From contig NC_045138.2 in assembly GCF_008831285.2 (NCBI RefSeq), forward strand, positions 24,151,934 through 24,215,933: a DNA stretch of 64,000 nucleotides. The letters are read 5' to 3'. A program made the position numbers and the translations under genes. Numbering within the stretch: the stretch's first letter is position 1; the number at the start of each line of letters is the position of its first letter. The notes under the pieces are model-generated. The model saw only the letters and a program-made list of their open reading frames with translations. It was not told the DNA's origin and ran no database searches. Positions 44,690 to 56,568 of this stretch are shown in pieces. This stretch comes from Nymphaea colorata. Taxonomy: Eukaryota > Streptophyta > Magnoliopsida > Nymphaeales > Nymphaeaceae.

Positions 44690-45380
44690 AAAAGGAGTAA
44701 TTACACACTCCCAGAATTTTACGTCTTCAAAAGTGGGGCATTTGCCTCTCCGAGTAGGTCTAGCGCTTGAATTAGAGGATTTGCACGAAATGATTGGAAT
44801 GGTTCGGAAATTGAAGAAAAGATGCTTGTTAATTTCATGATGAGAGAAGTAGTAATGATAAATCATTATCAGTTACGCATTTTTTTTTCTTAAATTTTTT
44901 GACATATTTGCGATACTAAATTTGACAAAATGTTTTAACAAAATTAACGATACATATTTCAGAAATGAAGTTGCTCATTTTCACGAACCGTTTTAAGAAT
45001 GCAACATACCACAGGTTTGAAACGGACCTCCCGTTAATCAAATCAGAAAAGAAACTTCAACTCTAACCAACAACTGAATTTGAGTTAGTCGCATATTCAA
45101 TTCTAGCAAACATCCCAATCCATTTAGATGCGATAATTCAAGTTCATTGTGCATTTCATTGGAATCCAAATCCGAACAAGCAGCATGTGACCAGTTAAAT
45201 CACATGATTCGGAACCCTCTTTTAGTTGTCAGTCACTTGGGATTCTTTCGTGCTTATGACCTAAAAATCTGTCGACTCTCGGAAAAGCAAAATAATGGAT
45301 TTATGCATGCTGGCCCAGTTTTAGTTGTCTGCCATTTGGGATTCTTTCGTGTATATGCGCGCTCATATGTGTATCACATA
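44690..45380 (+). repeat. RLK 3' flank module Q, copy 4
   Basis: Follows RLK3 in the same position as behind RLK2, with the CACACTCCCAGAATTTTAC and GGACCTCCCGTTAATC words. Confidence 0.75.
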
Positions 45381-45822
45381 AATACATATATAAGAACATG
45401 GAGATAATACAAATCAATTCTTTTCTTTTGTGTTGAAGACCTTACCATTTTCAAAAGAACGAAGCCGTTGAAAGTTTTTTTCAAAGCTGTACAGAGGATT
45501 GACGGCCGAGCCACACTGCCAGCTCTCACGTAATATATATTTACACATAAGTTTTTTAAAAAATTCATTTAAGGTATAAAAAAATTTGGAAAAATGATAT
45601 TTTGATTCTTGTTAAACTTATTTTGAAATTATGATTTGATAGTTCTCGTGAAAAATTTTTTGCTTTCGCCCTGGCCCCACCCAAGTAGTTCCAAAGATCC
45701 TCTAAAAGATTTGTGGTTTGTCTTTTCTCAACCACCACTAGAAAGGGAACCATTGTCTGGAACGGGAGAAAGTGCTGAACCACACTTGGTATCTGTCGTT
45801 TTGGGTTAGTGTTCAAACTTAA

Positions 45823-46245
45823 ATTAGGTCGCACCTACCAATGGGTGGAGCGAGTGGGTCTGCATGGCGACATGTTTATTAAGAGACCCAAAAGAAACAT
45901 AATTAATAGAGATTACATGGTTCAAGATCTTTCTATCTAGCCATATGGGCGGCGCATGCAAGGCACTTTGGTCAAAACCTCGCGCTCGCCGAAATGGAAA
46001 CTGAAGCGCCTAGTCGCACCACCAACTGAGGAATTAAGCTTGTCGGTATCAGGAGTCGGCCTAATTGATTGGATCGACCGGCCACAATCGTTTTCTGCTT
46101 TTGTAAAATCTGTCCTATCTTTTGACACACATATTCCAAAGATTATAGATGCATACAAAAATGAAATTTTAAATTGAATATTTTGTAGCATTTAAGGACA
46201 GTTGGTTGGAACCTTTTAGCTATCCAAGTTTGCGTTTGAGCCTAA
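45823..46245 (+). promoter_or_regulatory. Alpha-BURP upstream module R, copy 4, TATA box altered
   Basis: Same module as upstream of gene K. The conserved CATATAAAAATGA box reads CATACAAAAATGA here (about 46,152-46,164), so the core promoter of the intact gene I may be weakened. Confidence 0.55.
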
Positions 46246-47580
46246 ATGGATAACATGATCTACTACTTCTCGCTCTCAATCCTCTTCCTGGTAAGTGCTC
46301 ATCGTCTCTCCTCCATCTGAGTAGCGAGCCCTTCGATTCAGGCACCGTAGAACTTGAGAGGGAGGGCCACCCTACCTGCCAGGAATTGAGGCGGTGTCTG
46401 CCGTCTTTGGCATTCCCACATCGCCGCACACACGTCTCAAACGAGGAAGCATGCGTTTCCATAACCAAGCAGTCTTTTCACACAAAGATTGCCTCCATTA
46501 GTACGACTTGAATTGCAGTATATATGGTGGATGACGATTGCTTCCTTTTTTCAATCTTAGCAGCTCGTTGGGGCCAGAAACGATGGCGCTTTTACCATAA
46601 GTTCATATTGGAATGAGGTCTTCCCCAGAACCCCCATGCCCCATGCCATTCGAGCTCTCCTGCCATCCTTCTCAATGATGCCAAGTATTCTATCAGTGGT
46701 CTTCTTATCCGTTAGTTTTCCAGAAAAAAAGAAAAGAAAATTCTTTTATAAAAAATATTATATATTGACCAGCTAGCCTTTTTCACTTACTGCAGGATAT
46801 GGTGGTACACCTTGTCGTTGTGCCTGGGGTGGAAGGTGGGGTGTGTTGGGGCACAACCACGATCAATCTAAGCGTAATTGGTCACCGAACCTTGCACCTC
46901 TATATTTCTTAAGGGACGACCTCCACCCTGGTAGCAAGATGAACGTCACCATAATGATCAGCCCGACAATGGTAGATGGTTCTAAAGGTGGTATCAGCAT
47001 TGAGCCAACCTTCTTGCCACGCCAACAAGCTCAAGCAATTCCCTTCTCCACCTCCAATCTCACTACCATCCTTAAGACGTTCTCCATTCAACCCCACTCT
47101 GAGTACGCATCTTTTACAAGGCAAACGCTTCAAGATTGTGAGGGGCCTGCACTTAAAGGAGAAGTTAAGTACTGTGCAACATCTCTGGAATCCATGATCG
47201 ATTTCGTTGTCGCAGAACTCGGAAGCCGTGAGATTCATGCAGTCGTCACTTCCGTTGTTAACAAAGAGGAGAAGGTGAAGGCGAGGACTTACAGAGTAGG
47301 TGATGGAGGGGGGAAAGTGATGTCTTCCAAAGTTGTGACATGCCACGACGTCACGTTTCCTTATGCCGTCTTCTACTGCCACAATTTCCAGGGCACAAGG
47401 CCATACATGGTTCCATTGATTGCTGATGATGGTAGCCGAGTAAACGCCATTGCTTTGTGCCATTTTGATACATCAAATTGGAACCCTGGACACGCGAGCT
47501 TCCGGTTGCTGGGTGTGAAACCGGGAACTGTTCCCATTTGCCACTTCATTCTAAAGGATCTCGCCTGGGTCCCCAACTGA
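46246..47580 (+). CDS. BURP-domain secreted protein gene I, intact alpha/beta fusion, 316 aa
   Basis: Exon 1 is 46,246-46,290 (MDNMIYYFSLSILFL), exon 2 is 46,564-46,684 (SYWNEVFPRTPMPHAIRALL) and exon 3 is 46,796-47,580; 951 nt in frame. The exon 2 donor is AA|GTATTC, weaker than the AG|GTACT of its siblings but usable. The protein has a signal peptide (about 1-19), the short N-terminal segment, a variable linker with CRCAWGGRWG, then a full BURP domain to the C-terminus (LAWVPN). CH pairs are at about 238, 250, 277 and 304, exactly CHX10CHX25CHX25CH. Promoter, exon 1 and exon 2 are alpha type, while exon 3 and the 3' flank are beta type, so it arose by recombination inside intron 2. BURP proteins act in the apoplast or vacuole; the precise role is unknown. 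Confidence 0.87.
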
Positions 47581-48325
47581 CCTTCATGCCACCTCCTTAG
47601 TATGAGCCTGCCATGTCCTAATGATAAACTTGAATGTACCGATAGAAAATAAAATGGAATTGATCAAGTAGCTTGCCTTATGTCTGCGACTCTTTGCCGT
47701 CAGACTTGTAGCCCAAGTCGAGCCAAGTGTAAGCATCAAATTAAAAAAATACTTTAGTTGTTATTCGATATCTTTCCAATATACAAAGGGCCCCCTTTGT
47801 ATGCCCATCCGCCCAAATGTAAGGTCTTAACATTAAGTCCCACGCAATCTATTTATTTACATATTAGTTAGTCTCATCTGTTTGCATACTAAGTTTATAT
47901 AATTATATTGGTGCACCTCAAATATTACTTGCTTATTATCTACGGTGCCCCCTCATTCATTTTAGCGTAGCGATGCCAATAAATCCCATAGATCTGACCC
48001 TACTGCTTTTGAAGAAATCAGACAAGAAAAAAGTTTAACATTCAAATAAGAAATCAAATCCAATTCGAAATTACATTCGATCAGATTTGGATTTAGGTAA
48101 ATTTCTGATTGGATGTGGTGAAGGTGGATTATGGTAAAATTTGAGCCCTGCTGTTCCGCCCGGCCGGTTCCTTAAGGTTTCACCATGAGGAAGGAGCAGG
48201 AGCAGAGACAAAAAGTTGTAGCTAAGGAGCACTAAATATAAAATTTTAAATTTTAAGGGCACCAACATGTAAGTGAAAAAAATTATTCAGAAATATCAAA
48301 TACAAAATTAAGAAAATTTTTAGGT
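47581..48325 (+). repeat. Beta-BURP 3' flank plus repeat V copy 2
   Basis: The first part matches the flanks behind genes J and L (CTTCATGC-ACCTCCTTAGT, GAAAATAAAAT, GGTAGCTTGCCT-like words). About 47,838-47,975 belongs to repeat V, and 47,965-48,190 recurs near 56,738-56,960 (AATAAATCCCATAGATC). No gene is seen. Confidence 0.6.
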
Positions 48326-48329
48326 TCCC

Positions 48330-49300
48330 CGTGGGCAGTTGCCCACACATAGCCTCCTCCATCCCTCAGAAGGAGCCGGTCTGCCTCTTGAATTTGAGCA
48401 TGGGATTGAACCACCCACGATGTTTGTTGATTTATATATATGTCAAAGGCTTGAGAGGTTACCTGTAAATTTCTCTATTTATTGTTCCTTTCTATGTCAT
48501 GACTTAGAAAAAAGACGTTCAATATCTTTTCTCCAAATATGACAAGTTAATTACCCCACATCTAAAATCTTGTACTTAACAAGTAAAACTGCTCAATAGC
48601 CTTTGGCTATATCCGAACTCATTCTCAGATGAAAGTCAAAAGCAACTTCTTCTGTCAAATTAATTTGACAGTCGGTGTGAACTAATCAACTGATCAATGG
48701 TCGTCAACCCAAAGATCGATGTCCCAAACAATAAGTGGACGGTGAATATGGCAAACTTGGAAAAGGGAGGCAAAATGGGATGGAAGATCTGTCTCTGTAT
48801 TCTGTCATCGAAATGGGGAAATCATGCCATTAGATTTAGCCGCGTTTACTTTGTTTAAGTTAGCACATGGTGATCAAAGAACCAGAGGCTCTGTTCTCTC
48901 TGGAATCCGTTCACCCTTCTGGAGAATGCCTTGGATCTTAAGCAGATCACATACCAGGACATTTTCTTATGTTTGACAGCACGGTGTCACGTTAGTTAGG
49001 TATTCAACGTAAACATCAATATTATGCAGTTGATCATAGAGCAGTGGCGCCTTCACTACTGGTGACGAATAACATGGTATGGTTCTCATCTCTTCTCTAC
49101 GGGCATTGTCAAGTTGACTACTTGTTACCAATTGCATCCCAAATTAACAAGTACGGTGATGCCTTTGTTTATAGAAGGCCATATGGCGGTTATTTCTAAA
49201 TATGTCAAAAGTTGAGTTATTATTGATTTTGTTTTTTCAATCAATGAACTAAACATATTTTATACGAGTATACATACAAATACCATTTTCACAGAATATC
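48330..49300 (+). repeat. Dispersed module S, copy 4
   Basis: Forward orientation and nearly full length, with the perfect palindrome CTGTCAAATTAATTTGACAG at about 48,652-48,671. It begins with the GTGGGCAGTTGCCCACAC hairpin. Confidence 0.7.
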
Positions 49301-49529
49301 TAAAGCCATGACTGTTTGTTTGTCAGCCAAAGGAGCATCCTACTATCATTTTGATACCACTGAATCAAGAAATGGATGAGAATAAAGAGAAAAAAAGGGA
49401 AGAGAGAAACTGAGTGTGATAAATCAAAGGACCCACCAATAAAAGATGCTGACTTTAGCATGACATGACTGGCTATCGTAAAGGTCTTCCTGACCCCATC
49501 TTGCTTTTATTAAAACGACACGCTTGTTA

Positions 49530-50177
49530 ACGTCATTTGAGATCCTTTTTTCTAAATAAGAATGAACAACGATTCGAAGGGCAAAAAAAATACGAAGAGA
49601 AAAAATTGGGCCACGACTGCTAATAATCTGAAATGTATCACATGGTCGCGGTCCACAAGTAAGCAATAACGAGGCAGACACCCCCTCTCCATTAATCCTC
49701 TGTTCAATTTTTTTCTTACTAATGAATTTTTATTCTGAAGCCGATCAGCATATATATCTGCAGCTAGATCATTTTCTTTCAGAACAAATGAATGTATGCA
49801 TTTTATCGGATGAAGAAAAAGAGGCCCGATTTCTCCATCTCACCTCATTTACCGAATTTCATTTAACCCGACTTTGATAATTGGACACATATTACAACAT
49901 TCGGGAATTGAAAACTTTATGGTGTTCCTCAAAGAGTTGGAAACTTCCAGAATCTTGTGCCTCTTTTGTGGGAAACAGATCGCTTCATTTAGAACCTCAA
50001 TCTATTCTGGTATCTGTTTTGTCGTTGTATGCTCACTTTTCCTCAATTTGTTCTATACTTTTTTGCAGTAGTAAATATATCTATATATGACAATAATATG
50101 TTGCTGTCACATGTATACAGAATTTTTTTTCCATTTGCTTGTGTTTTATTTTCCCATTTACGTAATTGTTACTCTTT
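49530..50177 (+). repeat. RLK upstream module P, copy 3
   Basis: Matches the RLK2 upstream region, then switches at about 50,178 to the end of the LRR region. The RLK start and most LRRs are therefore deleted. Confidence 0.75.
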
Positions 50178-50310
50178 AACAAGCTTGTGGATACAATCCC
50201 ATCATCTTTGGTCGGAATGCGTAGTTTGACGTCAGTGGATGTCCTTTAACAGTCTCACGGGGCCTCTTCCAAACAACTCTGCATTTTATGTGGAGGACTT
50301 GCCTTCCAGC

Positions 50311-50622
50311 TGTTAGGAACAACACAATAAACACTCCTCTCACACGCTCAAGAAGGGGTTAGAAGCAACAAGGAAGAAGACAACGATTTACGTGGTTCAG
50401 AACAATAATCTCCTACGTCCACGGTCGCACAGATCTCTTGTATTCTCTCTCTTCTATGAACACACAGAACAGACACTCTCAGCGGCGGCCATCCTCAAAA
50501 CATAAGGATTAGAGCAAACCCGCATTTGTACAAAATGACCCATATGCCCTTACATGAAGAAAAAATTTCTCAGCCATATTGCAAATGAGTGTCCAGTATG
50601 GATCAACTTCCATACACCAACA
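50311..50622. mobile_element. Solo LTR 1 (312 bp), in RLK4
   Basis: TGTTAGGAAC...CACCAACA ends (TG...CA) are flanked by 5-bp duplications CCAGC at 50,306-50,310 and 50,623-50,627. The uninterrupted site is in RLK2 at about 20,624-20,635. There is no internal region, so it is a solo LTR; orientation cannot be fixed. It is unrelated to the LTRs of the large copia element apart from the end bases. Confidence 0.85.
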
Positions 50623-51545
50623 CCAGCCATGCAAGCCTCCCTCCGAGGCAAAAAGTCATAAGAAAAGTCAAAAAATTGAAGTCCATCATTATTCCAGTGA
50701 TTAGTGATTGGTTGCTGTGCTCATTCTTATATTCCTTGTTATTGGGATGTACAAAGTTTGGCAAAAAGCAATGCAGAGGGAAGGCCAAAGAAGCATTCTT
50801 GCGGAAACAAACCATGCAAAAGATTTATTTTCTATATGAAACTATGATGACAAACTTGCTTATGAGGATATTGTCAGTGCTACAGAGAATTTCAGTGATG
50901 AGTATGTTATTGGTAGAGGAGCACATGGTAGCGTTTACAGAGTTGAACTACCCACAGGTCAAATTGTGGCTGCCAAGAAGTTCAATCAGACCGGTAGTGA
51001 TGTGTTACCAGACATGGGGTTCAGAAATGAGATTAAAGCATTGACAGAAGTCCGCCACAGGAACATAGTCAAGCTCTATGGATTTTGTAAGCATCCCCAA
51101 TGCTCATTCTTGGTGTATGAATACATAGAGAGAGGAAGCTTGGCAAGCATACTAAGCAGCAACGAAGCGGCCAAAAGATTAGACTGGGCAAAAAGGGTGA
51201 ACATCATAGCTGGTGTTGCCGATGCTTTGTCATGCATGCATCATGATCATTCAGTTCCAGTAATCCATAGGGACATCTCTAGCAAGAACATTTTGTTATA
51301 TTCCGATTTCAATGCATGCATTTCAGACTTTGGAACAACCAGATTACTGAACCCAGATTCATCAAATTGGACTGGCGTTGCAGGGACACACGGCTACATA
51401 GCACCAGGTAAGCACTAGAAAACTTTGAACATGCAGCGATTTTTGCTTTATAGTGGCCTTACCCCATTAGAAATTTAGATCCATCAATAAACTTTGTTTG
51501 TCTTTTGTGTGGGTGCTAACTAAAGATGACTGCTTTACTATAGAG

Positions 51546-51834
51546 TGTTAGGAACAGCACACAATAAACTCTCCTCTCGCACTCTCAAGATGGGGTTAAA
51601 AGCAACAAGGAAGAAGACAACGATTTACGTGGTTCAGAGCAATAATCTTCTACGTCCACGGTTGCACTTGTATTCTCTCTCTTCTATGAACACACAGAAC
51701 AGACACTCACAAGCGGCGATCATCCTCAAAACATAAGGATTAAGGCAAACCCGCATTTGTACAAAATGACATATATGTCCTTACATAAAGAAACAAAGAA
51801 GTGTCCAGTATAGATCAACTTCCATACACCAACA
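51546..51834. mobile_element. Solo LTR 2 (289 bp), at the RLK4 splice acceptor
   Basis: Same family as solo LTR 1 (TACGTGGTTCAGA-like words, AACACACAGAACAGACACTC, end CCATACACCAACA). Flanking duplication is TAGAG (51,541-51,545) and CAGAG (51,835-51,839), one base changed. The duplicated bases are the acceptor itself, so CAG|AG is regenerated at the right end of the LTR. Confidence 0.85.
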
Positions 51835-52204
51835 CAGAGTTGGCATATACCATGAGAGTAACAAAGAAGTGTGATGTCTACATCTTTGGGGTGGTAGCTC
51901 TTGAAATTCTGATGGGAAGGCACCCAGGTGAACTACTATCATCTTTGGTTATTCTCCCAAGTGAAGAGCTTGATGTAAAGCTCTGGGATATGCTGGACCA
52001 ACGAATAGCAGCTCCAGGGGACCAGCAAGAAGCAGAGATGGTGGCTGCTGTAGCCAAGCTTGCAGTCATGTGCATAAACATGAAACCTGAATCACGGCCT
52101 ACAATGCGCTCTGTTTCTCTGCATCTGTCCTCTCCCAGCAGAAAGCATTATTTGTTCAAAGCCTTACAAGAGAATCACTCAAACAGATACGATGCATCAT
52201 GAGA

Positions 52205-52860
52205 ATGTACAAAACCTCATTGTCCCATTTGAGTAGGCCGGGTAGCCTCGTCCAGGTGAATGTATTAAAAACAGTCATTACACACTCCCAGAATTTTACC
52301 TCTTCAAAAGTGGGGCATTTGCTTCTACAAGTCGGTGTAGTGCTTGAATTAGAGGGTTTGCACAAAATGATTGAAATGGTTCGGAAATTGAAGAAAAGAT
52401 GCTTGCAGTTTTATGATGAGAGAAGTAGTATTGACAGAAAATTATCAGTCATGCATATTTTTTTTCTTAAATTTTTTGACATATTTACGATACTAAATTA
52501 GACAAAATGGTTTAACAAAATTAACGATACATATTTCAGAAATTAAGTTGCTCATTTTCACTTACCGTTTTAAGAATGCAACATACCACAGGTTTGAATC
52601 GGACCTCCCGTTAATCAAATCAGAAAAGAAACTTCAACTCTAACTAACAACTGAATTTGAGTTGGTTGCATATTCAATTCTAACAAACATCCCAATCCAA
52701 TTAGATGCAACAATTCAAATTCATTGTGCATTTCATAGGAATCCAAATCCGAACATGCAGCATGTGATGAGTTAAATCACTTGATTCAGAACCCTGTTTT
52801 AGTTGTCTGCCATTTGGGATTCTTTCGTGCTCATGACCTAAAAATCTTCTGACTCTGGCA
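52205..52860 (+). repeat. RLK 3' flank module Q, copy 5
   Basis: Closest to the RLK2 flank, including the start CTCATTGTCCCATTTGAGTA. No gene in it. Confidence 0.8.
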
Positions 52861-53884
52861 ATGCAAATTAATGGATTTATAGTCTATCGCACTGATGACC
52901 TTTTTTTGCGGCATAGAAAATTGATGCCGCTATCAAGACTCGCGGTTGCACCAACACCTTCAATACATAAAGAAATGGAGATAATACATATAAGAACATG
53001 GAGATATTACAAACCAATTCTTTTCTTTTGTTGGAGACAAATTAGCTTAGCCTGCGGTATCGACGAGCTTTGATTCTTCTCTCAACTTTCCTTCCATCTC
53101 TGTTGCAGGGGGAAAAGTTTCTTCTCAGAAAACATGGAAGTCAATATCGGTTGCCATGCATTGATGTGTATGCTTTTCTCAGCAAATCCACTTCCGTCCC
53201 AGCATGCATAGGCAATTGAACCAATTGGGGAAGCCGAAGAATTCAACATTCCGGCCTCTAGATTATCTGTGGAGTCAAAATCGGCCAATTCACTCACCTA
53301 CTATTCACCTCCGACTAAAAACGTCGGAGCCGACTTCGAGAAAAAAAAATACCAAAGTATTTGTGATGTTACCATATATTTTTCTGACCGATAACGTATC
53401 CTACCCGTATCAATCCATTCAAGTGTGCTTGGTGCGTGGTGACACCCACATTCCCGGTAAACTGTTGCCAAGAAAGAAAAAAAAAAACAAAAATTTTTAA
53501 AATTTAAAACAGGGGATTTTTATTTGGGTCCTACTTTTTAATTATGATCGGTTTTAATTTCGAATCTTTTTTTAACAAACCTCAGTTAGAAAAGGGCCAA
53601 AAACAAAATTGTATCATCTTAAACGACGTAGAAATTTGTGTTTTTCATCATTTCCTTTTAAAAGCAAAAAAATGAAAAAGTTTTTTTTTTCCTTTTACAC
53701 TACAAAGGACATCATTTATTTATTTTCATCATTATCTTGTACACAGTCAAAACCAACGGTAAAAATAAGCCTTTTTTTACACCACTACATAAAAGTGAGA
53801 CCAATATGAAAAAAAAAAAATATTCTAGGACCATAAAATTATGGCTAAAGAAAAATACATATAGTTCAACACTTCTCGTAAAAA
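52861..53884. other. Spacer of the RLK/alpha-BURP unit
   Basis: Related to 32,180-32,830 in its middle part. AT-rich, with A runs near 53,340 and 53,810. No gene seen. Confidence 0.55.
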
Positions 53885-54069
53885 ATTATTGATTGGATGG
53901 ACCAGCCACAATCGTTTTCTGCTTTTGTAAAATCTGTCTTATCTTCTGAAATACATACTCCCAACATTATAGATTCATATAAAAATGACATTTTCAATTG
54001 AATATTTTGTAAAATTTAAGGATCATTGGTTGAAATCTTTTTGCTATCTAAGATTAAGTTTGAGGCTAA
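53885..54069 (+). promoter_or_regulatory. Alpha-BURP upstream module R, copy 5 (partial)
   Basis: Only the part from GATTGGATGGACCAGCCAC to the ATG remains, with the CATATAAAAATGACA box near 53,977-53,991. Confidence 0.55.
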
Positions 54070-55803
54070 ATGGATAACATGATCTCCTTCTTCTCGCTCT
54101 CAACCCTCTTCCTGGTAAGTGCCCATCGTCTCTCCTCTATCTGAGTAGCGAGCCCTACGATTCAGGCACCGTAGAACTTGCGAGTGAGGGCCACCCTACC
54201 TGCCGGGAATTAAGCCGGCGTCTGCCGCCTTCAGCTTTCCCACATCGCCGCACACACGTCTCAAACTAGGAAGCATGCATTTCCATAACCGAGCAGTGTT
54301 TCGCAAAAAGATTGCCTTCATTAGTTCGACTTGAATTGCAGTATATGTGGTGGATGACTGTTTTCTTTTTTCAATCGATGGCACTTCCACTATAAATTCT
54401 TATTGGAATGAGGTCTTCCCAAAAACCCCCATGCCCTATGCCATTCCAGCTCTCCTGCCAACCTCTTAAGAGAATGGTCCTCTTATCTGTTAGTTTTCCA
54501 AAAAAAAAAAAAAAAAGATCAGCAGCAAGATCTGACATAGATACCATGTGTCTGTGTGCGTGCGTGTAAAATAATTGACGGCAATTTGAGACTCTTTAAC
54601 CAGCTCTTGTGTGAAAGTTGTGCCTATTTGAAGCATGGTGTTGGAAACATTTGGCGGTGATTGGAAGATGTTCAAATATTTTTGTAGTGTGGGAATAACT
54701 TTGTGCTTATTTTTGAAAGTTCTTCAATGTAAAGTAACATAAGCTCTAATCACCTTAATATGTCACCCACTTCAACTAATTGAGAGAGCTGCTGTCATTG
54801 CTGCGAGAAGTTATTTAATCGAGTCTTCAATTTGTGTAATCTGAAGACAGCTAAATTTGGTGCTAAAATGGTTCTGGCAAACGTTTATGCACAAAAATTG
54901 ATAAATTTTAATGCTTTTGGTGCAGCATTTTTTATTTTTATGCCACAAGAAAAAAAAACACTCCATTGTCCTGAAAACATGGACTAGAGAACTAGTAGTA
55001 TGTCATATATATAAACTCGGAATATTTCCAATGCATAACTAAGATTGAGAAAACTTGTACTTCGTAATTACTTCTGGCAGGATTTGGTGGCCCAGGAATC
55101 CGACCTTGGATTAGTAGGTGCAGTACACTGGGGCACAACCATGATGGGTCCAACATCAATTGGTCACCGGATCTTGCACCTATCTTTATTTCCTAAGAGA
55201 AGACCTGCAGCCTGGTAGCAAGATGAACATCACCATGATGCTTCTAGCGGTGGCTTCAGTGTCAGCTCTGAGCCAACCTTCTTGCCACGCCAACAAGCTG
55301 AAGCTATTCCCTTCTCGTCCTCCAATCTCACTACCATCCTTAAGATGTTCTTCATTCAACCCCACCCTGAGCACGCATCACTTACCAGGCAAATGCTTGC
55401 CGATTGCGAGATTCCTGCACTTAAAGGAGAAGTTAAGTACTGTGCAACATTTCTGGAATCCATGATCAATTTCGTTGTCGCAGAACTCGGAAGCAGTGAG
55501 ATTCATGCAGTGGTCACTTCCGTTGCTAACAAAGAGGAGAAAGTGAAGGCCAGCACTTACAGGGTAGGTGTTGGTGGGGGGAGGCTGATGTCCCATAAAG
55601 TGGTGACATGCCATGAGACACGGCCATACATGGTGCCATTGGTTGCTGATGATGGTAGCCAAGTAAACGCCATTGTTTTGTGCCATTTTGATACATCAAA
55701 TTGGAATCCTGGACACGCGAGCTTCCGGTTGCTGGGTGTGAAGCCGGGAATTGTTCCAATTTGTCACTTCATTCTGAAGGATCTCGCCTGGGTCCCCAAC
55801 TAA
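54070..55803 (+). pseudogene. BURP gene J, alpha/beta fusion, multiply broken
   Basis: Exon 1 is 54,070-54,114 (MDNMISFFSLSTLFL). Exon 2 has lost its acceptor and first codons (about 54,377) and ends in TAA after LLPTS. Exon 3 (55,081-55,803) has a two-base insertion near 55,171 that stops the frame, a gap before VSALSQPS, and a 45-nt in-frame deletion near 55,621 that removes the second CH pair. Exons 1 and 2 are alpha type; intron 2 after the A run at 54,501-54,516, exon 3 and the 3' flank are beta type (close to gene L). It is therefore the same kind of fusion as gene I, but decayed. Confidence 0.88.
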
Positions 55804-56350
55804 CCTTCATGCTACCTCCTTAGTTTGCGCCGACTAGAATGAACCGGTAGAAAATAAAATCAGGTAGCTTGCTTTATGTCGCGTGAGGTGTAAGAATCAA
55901 ATCAAAATATCTAAGGCAACTCCCACCCCATTTAGTTGTTATGTGAGAGCTTTCCAATATGCAAAGGGTCCCCCTTGTATGCCCATCTGCCCAATTGTAA
56001 GGTCTTAACATTAAGTTAAATTATTGTCTGAACTTATCTATGCGCATGTAGCGTTGGAAACATAGAGTATAGAAGTCTGGAAATTGGTAGTGTCTATGTT
56101 TGATAATGAGGCACTCATCAACTGGGGAAGTCACATGTGAGCTAATGTGGGCAAGTGCCCACACAGTCTCACGCAATCTACGTATTTACATATTAGTTCG
56201 CCTCATCTGTTTGCATACTAATTTTATAATAATCATATTACTTTGTTATTATCTGTATCTGGTGCCCCTCATTTATTTTACTATGTATTTGATGGGTCTG
56301 AAATTCTTTGAATTAATCCCCTAAGGGAAAACTTTTTAACTCTGCCACTG
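55804..56350 (+). repeat. Beta-BURP 3' flank plus repeat V copy 3
   Basis: Runs parallel to the flank of gene L at 63,519 onward (CAAAGGGTCCCCCTTGT, TAAGGTCTTAACATTAAGTT). From about 56,118 repeat V follows with GTGGGCAAGTGCCCACACAG, ending near CTCTGCCACTGGTGG. Confidence 0.65.
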
Positions 56351-56568
56351 GTGGGTCGACAGAATCCTACTCAGGCAGTTTGGTATTGCTGTAGCAATCA
56401 TTATCATTGTTGTATGGCCAACAATGCCGTGCACTTACCGATACATGTCATTACTTCTTATTTATCAATTTCTGGAATAATTTACAAAAAATTAAACTAT
56501 TTCCAGTTAAATTTGAAATAAAAAAAATAAAACATATAAACCCGTATCATCCTTGTATCATTTTGTCA

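Larger units (their letters stand above)
50178..52202 (+). pseudogene. RLK4, truncated receptor kinase with two LTR insertions
   Basis: It corresponds to RLK2 from the last LRR onward: last LRR piece (50,178-50,310), first solo LTR, membrane and juxtamembrane part (50,628-50,870), kinase to 51,407, intron, second solo LTR, and exon 2 (51,838-52,202). A TGA at 50,837-50,839 replaces the Trp of SIWNYD, and small indels shift the frame before it. The kinase part itself is well kept: [28 protein letters not shown], and exon 2 open to its normal end. With no signal peptide or LRRs and a stop ahead of the kinase, it is a pseudogene. Confidence 0.9.

Noticed and set aside
50311-51834. The two small LTRs as the two ends of one retrotransposon
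   Set aside because: Each has its own target duplication, and the sequence between them is RLK kinase in its normal order, so they are independent insertions.
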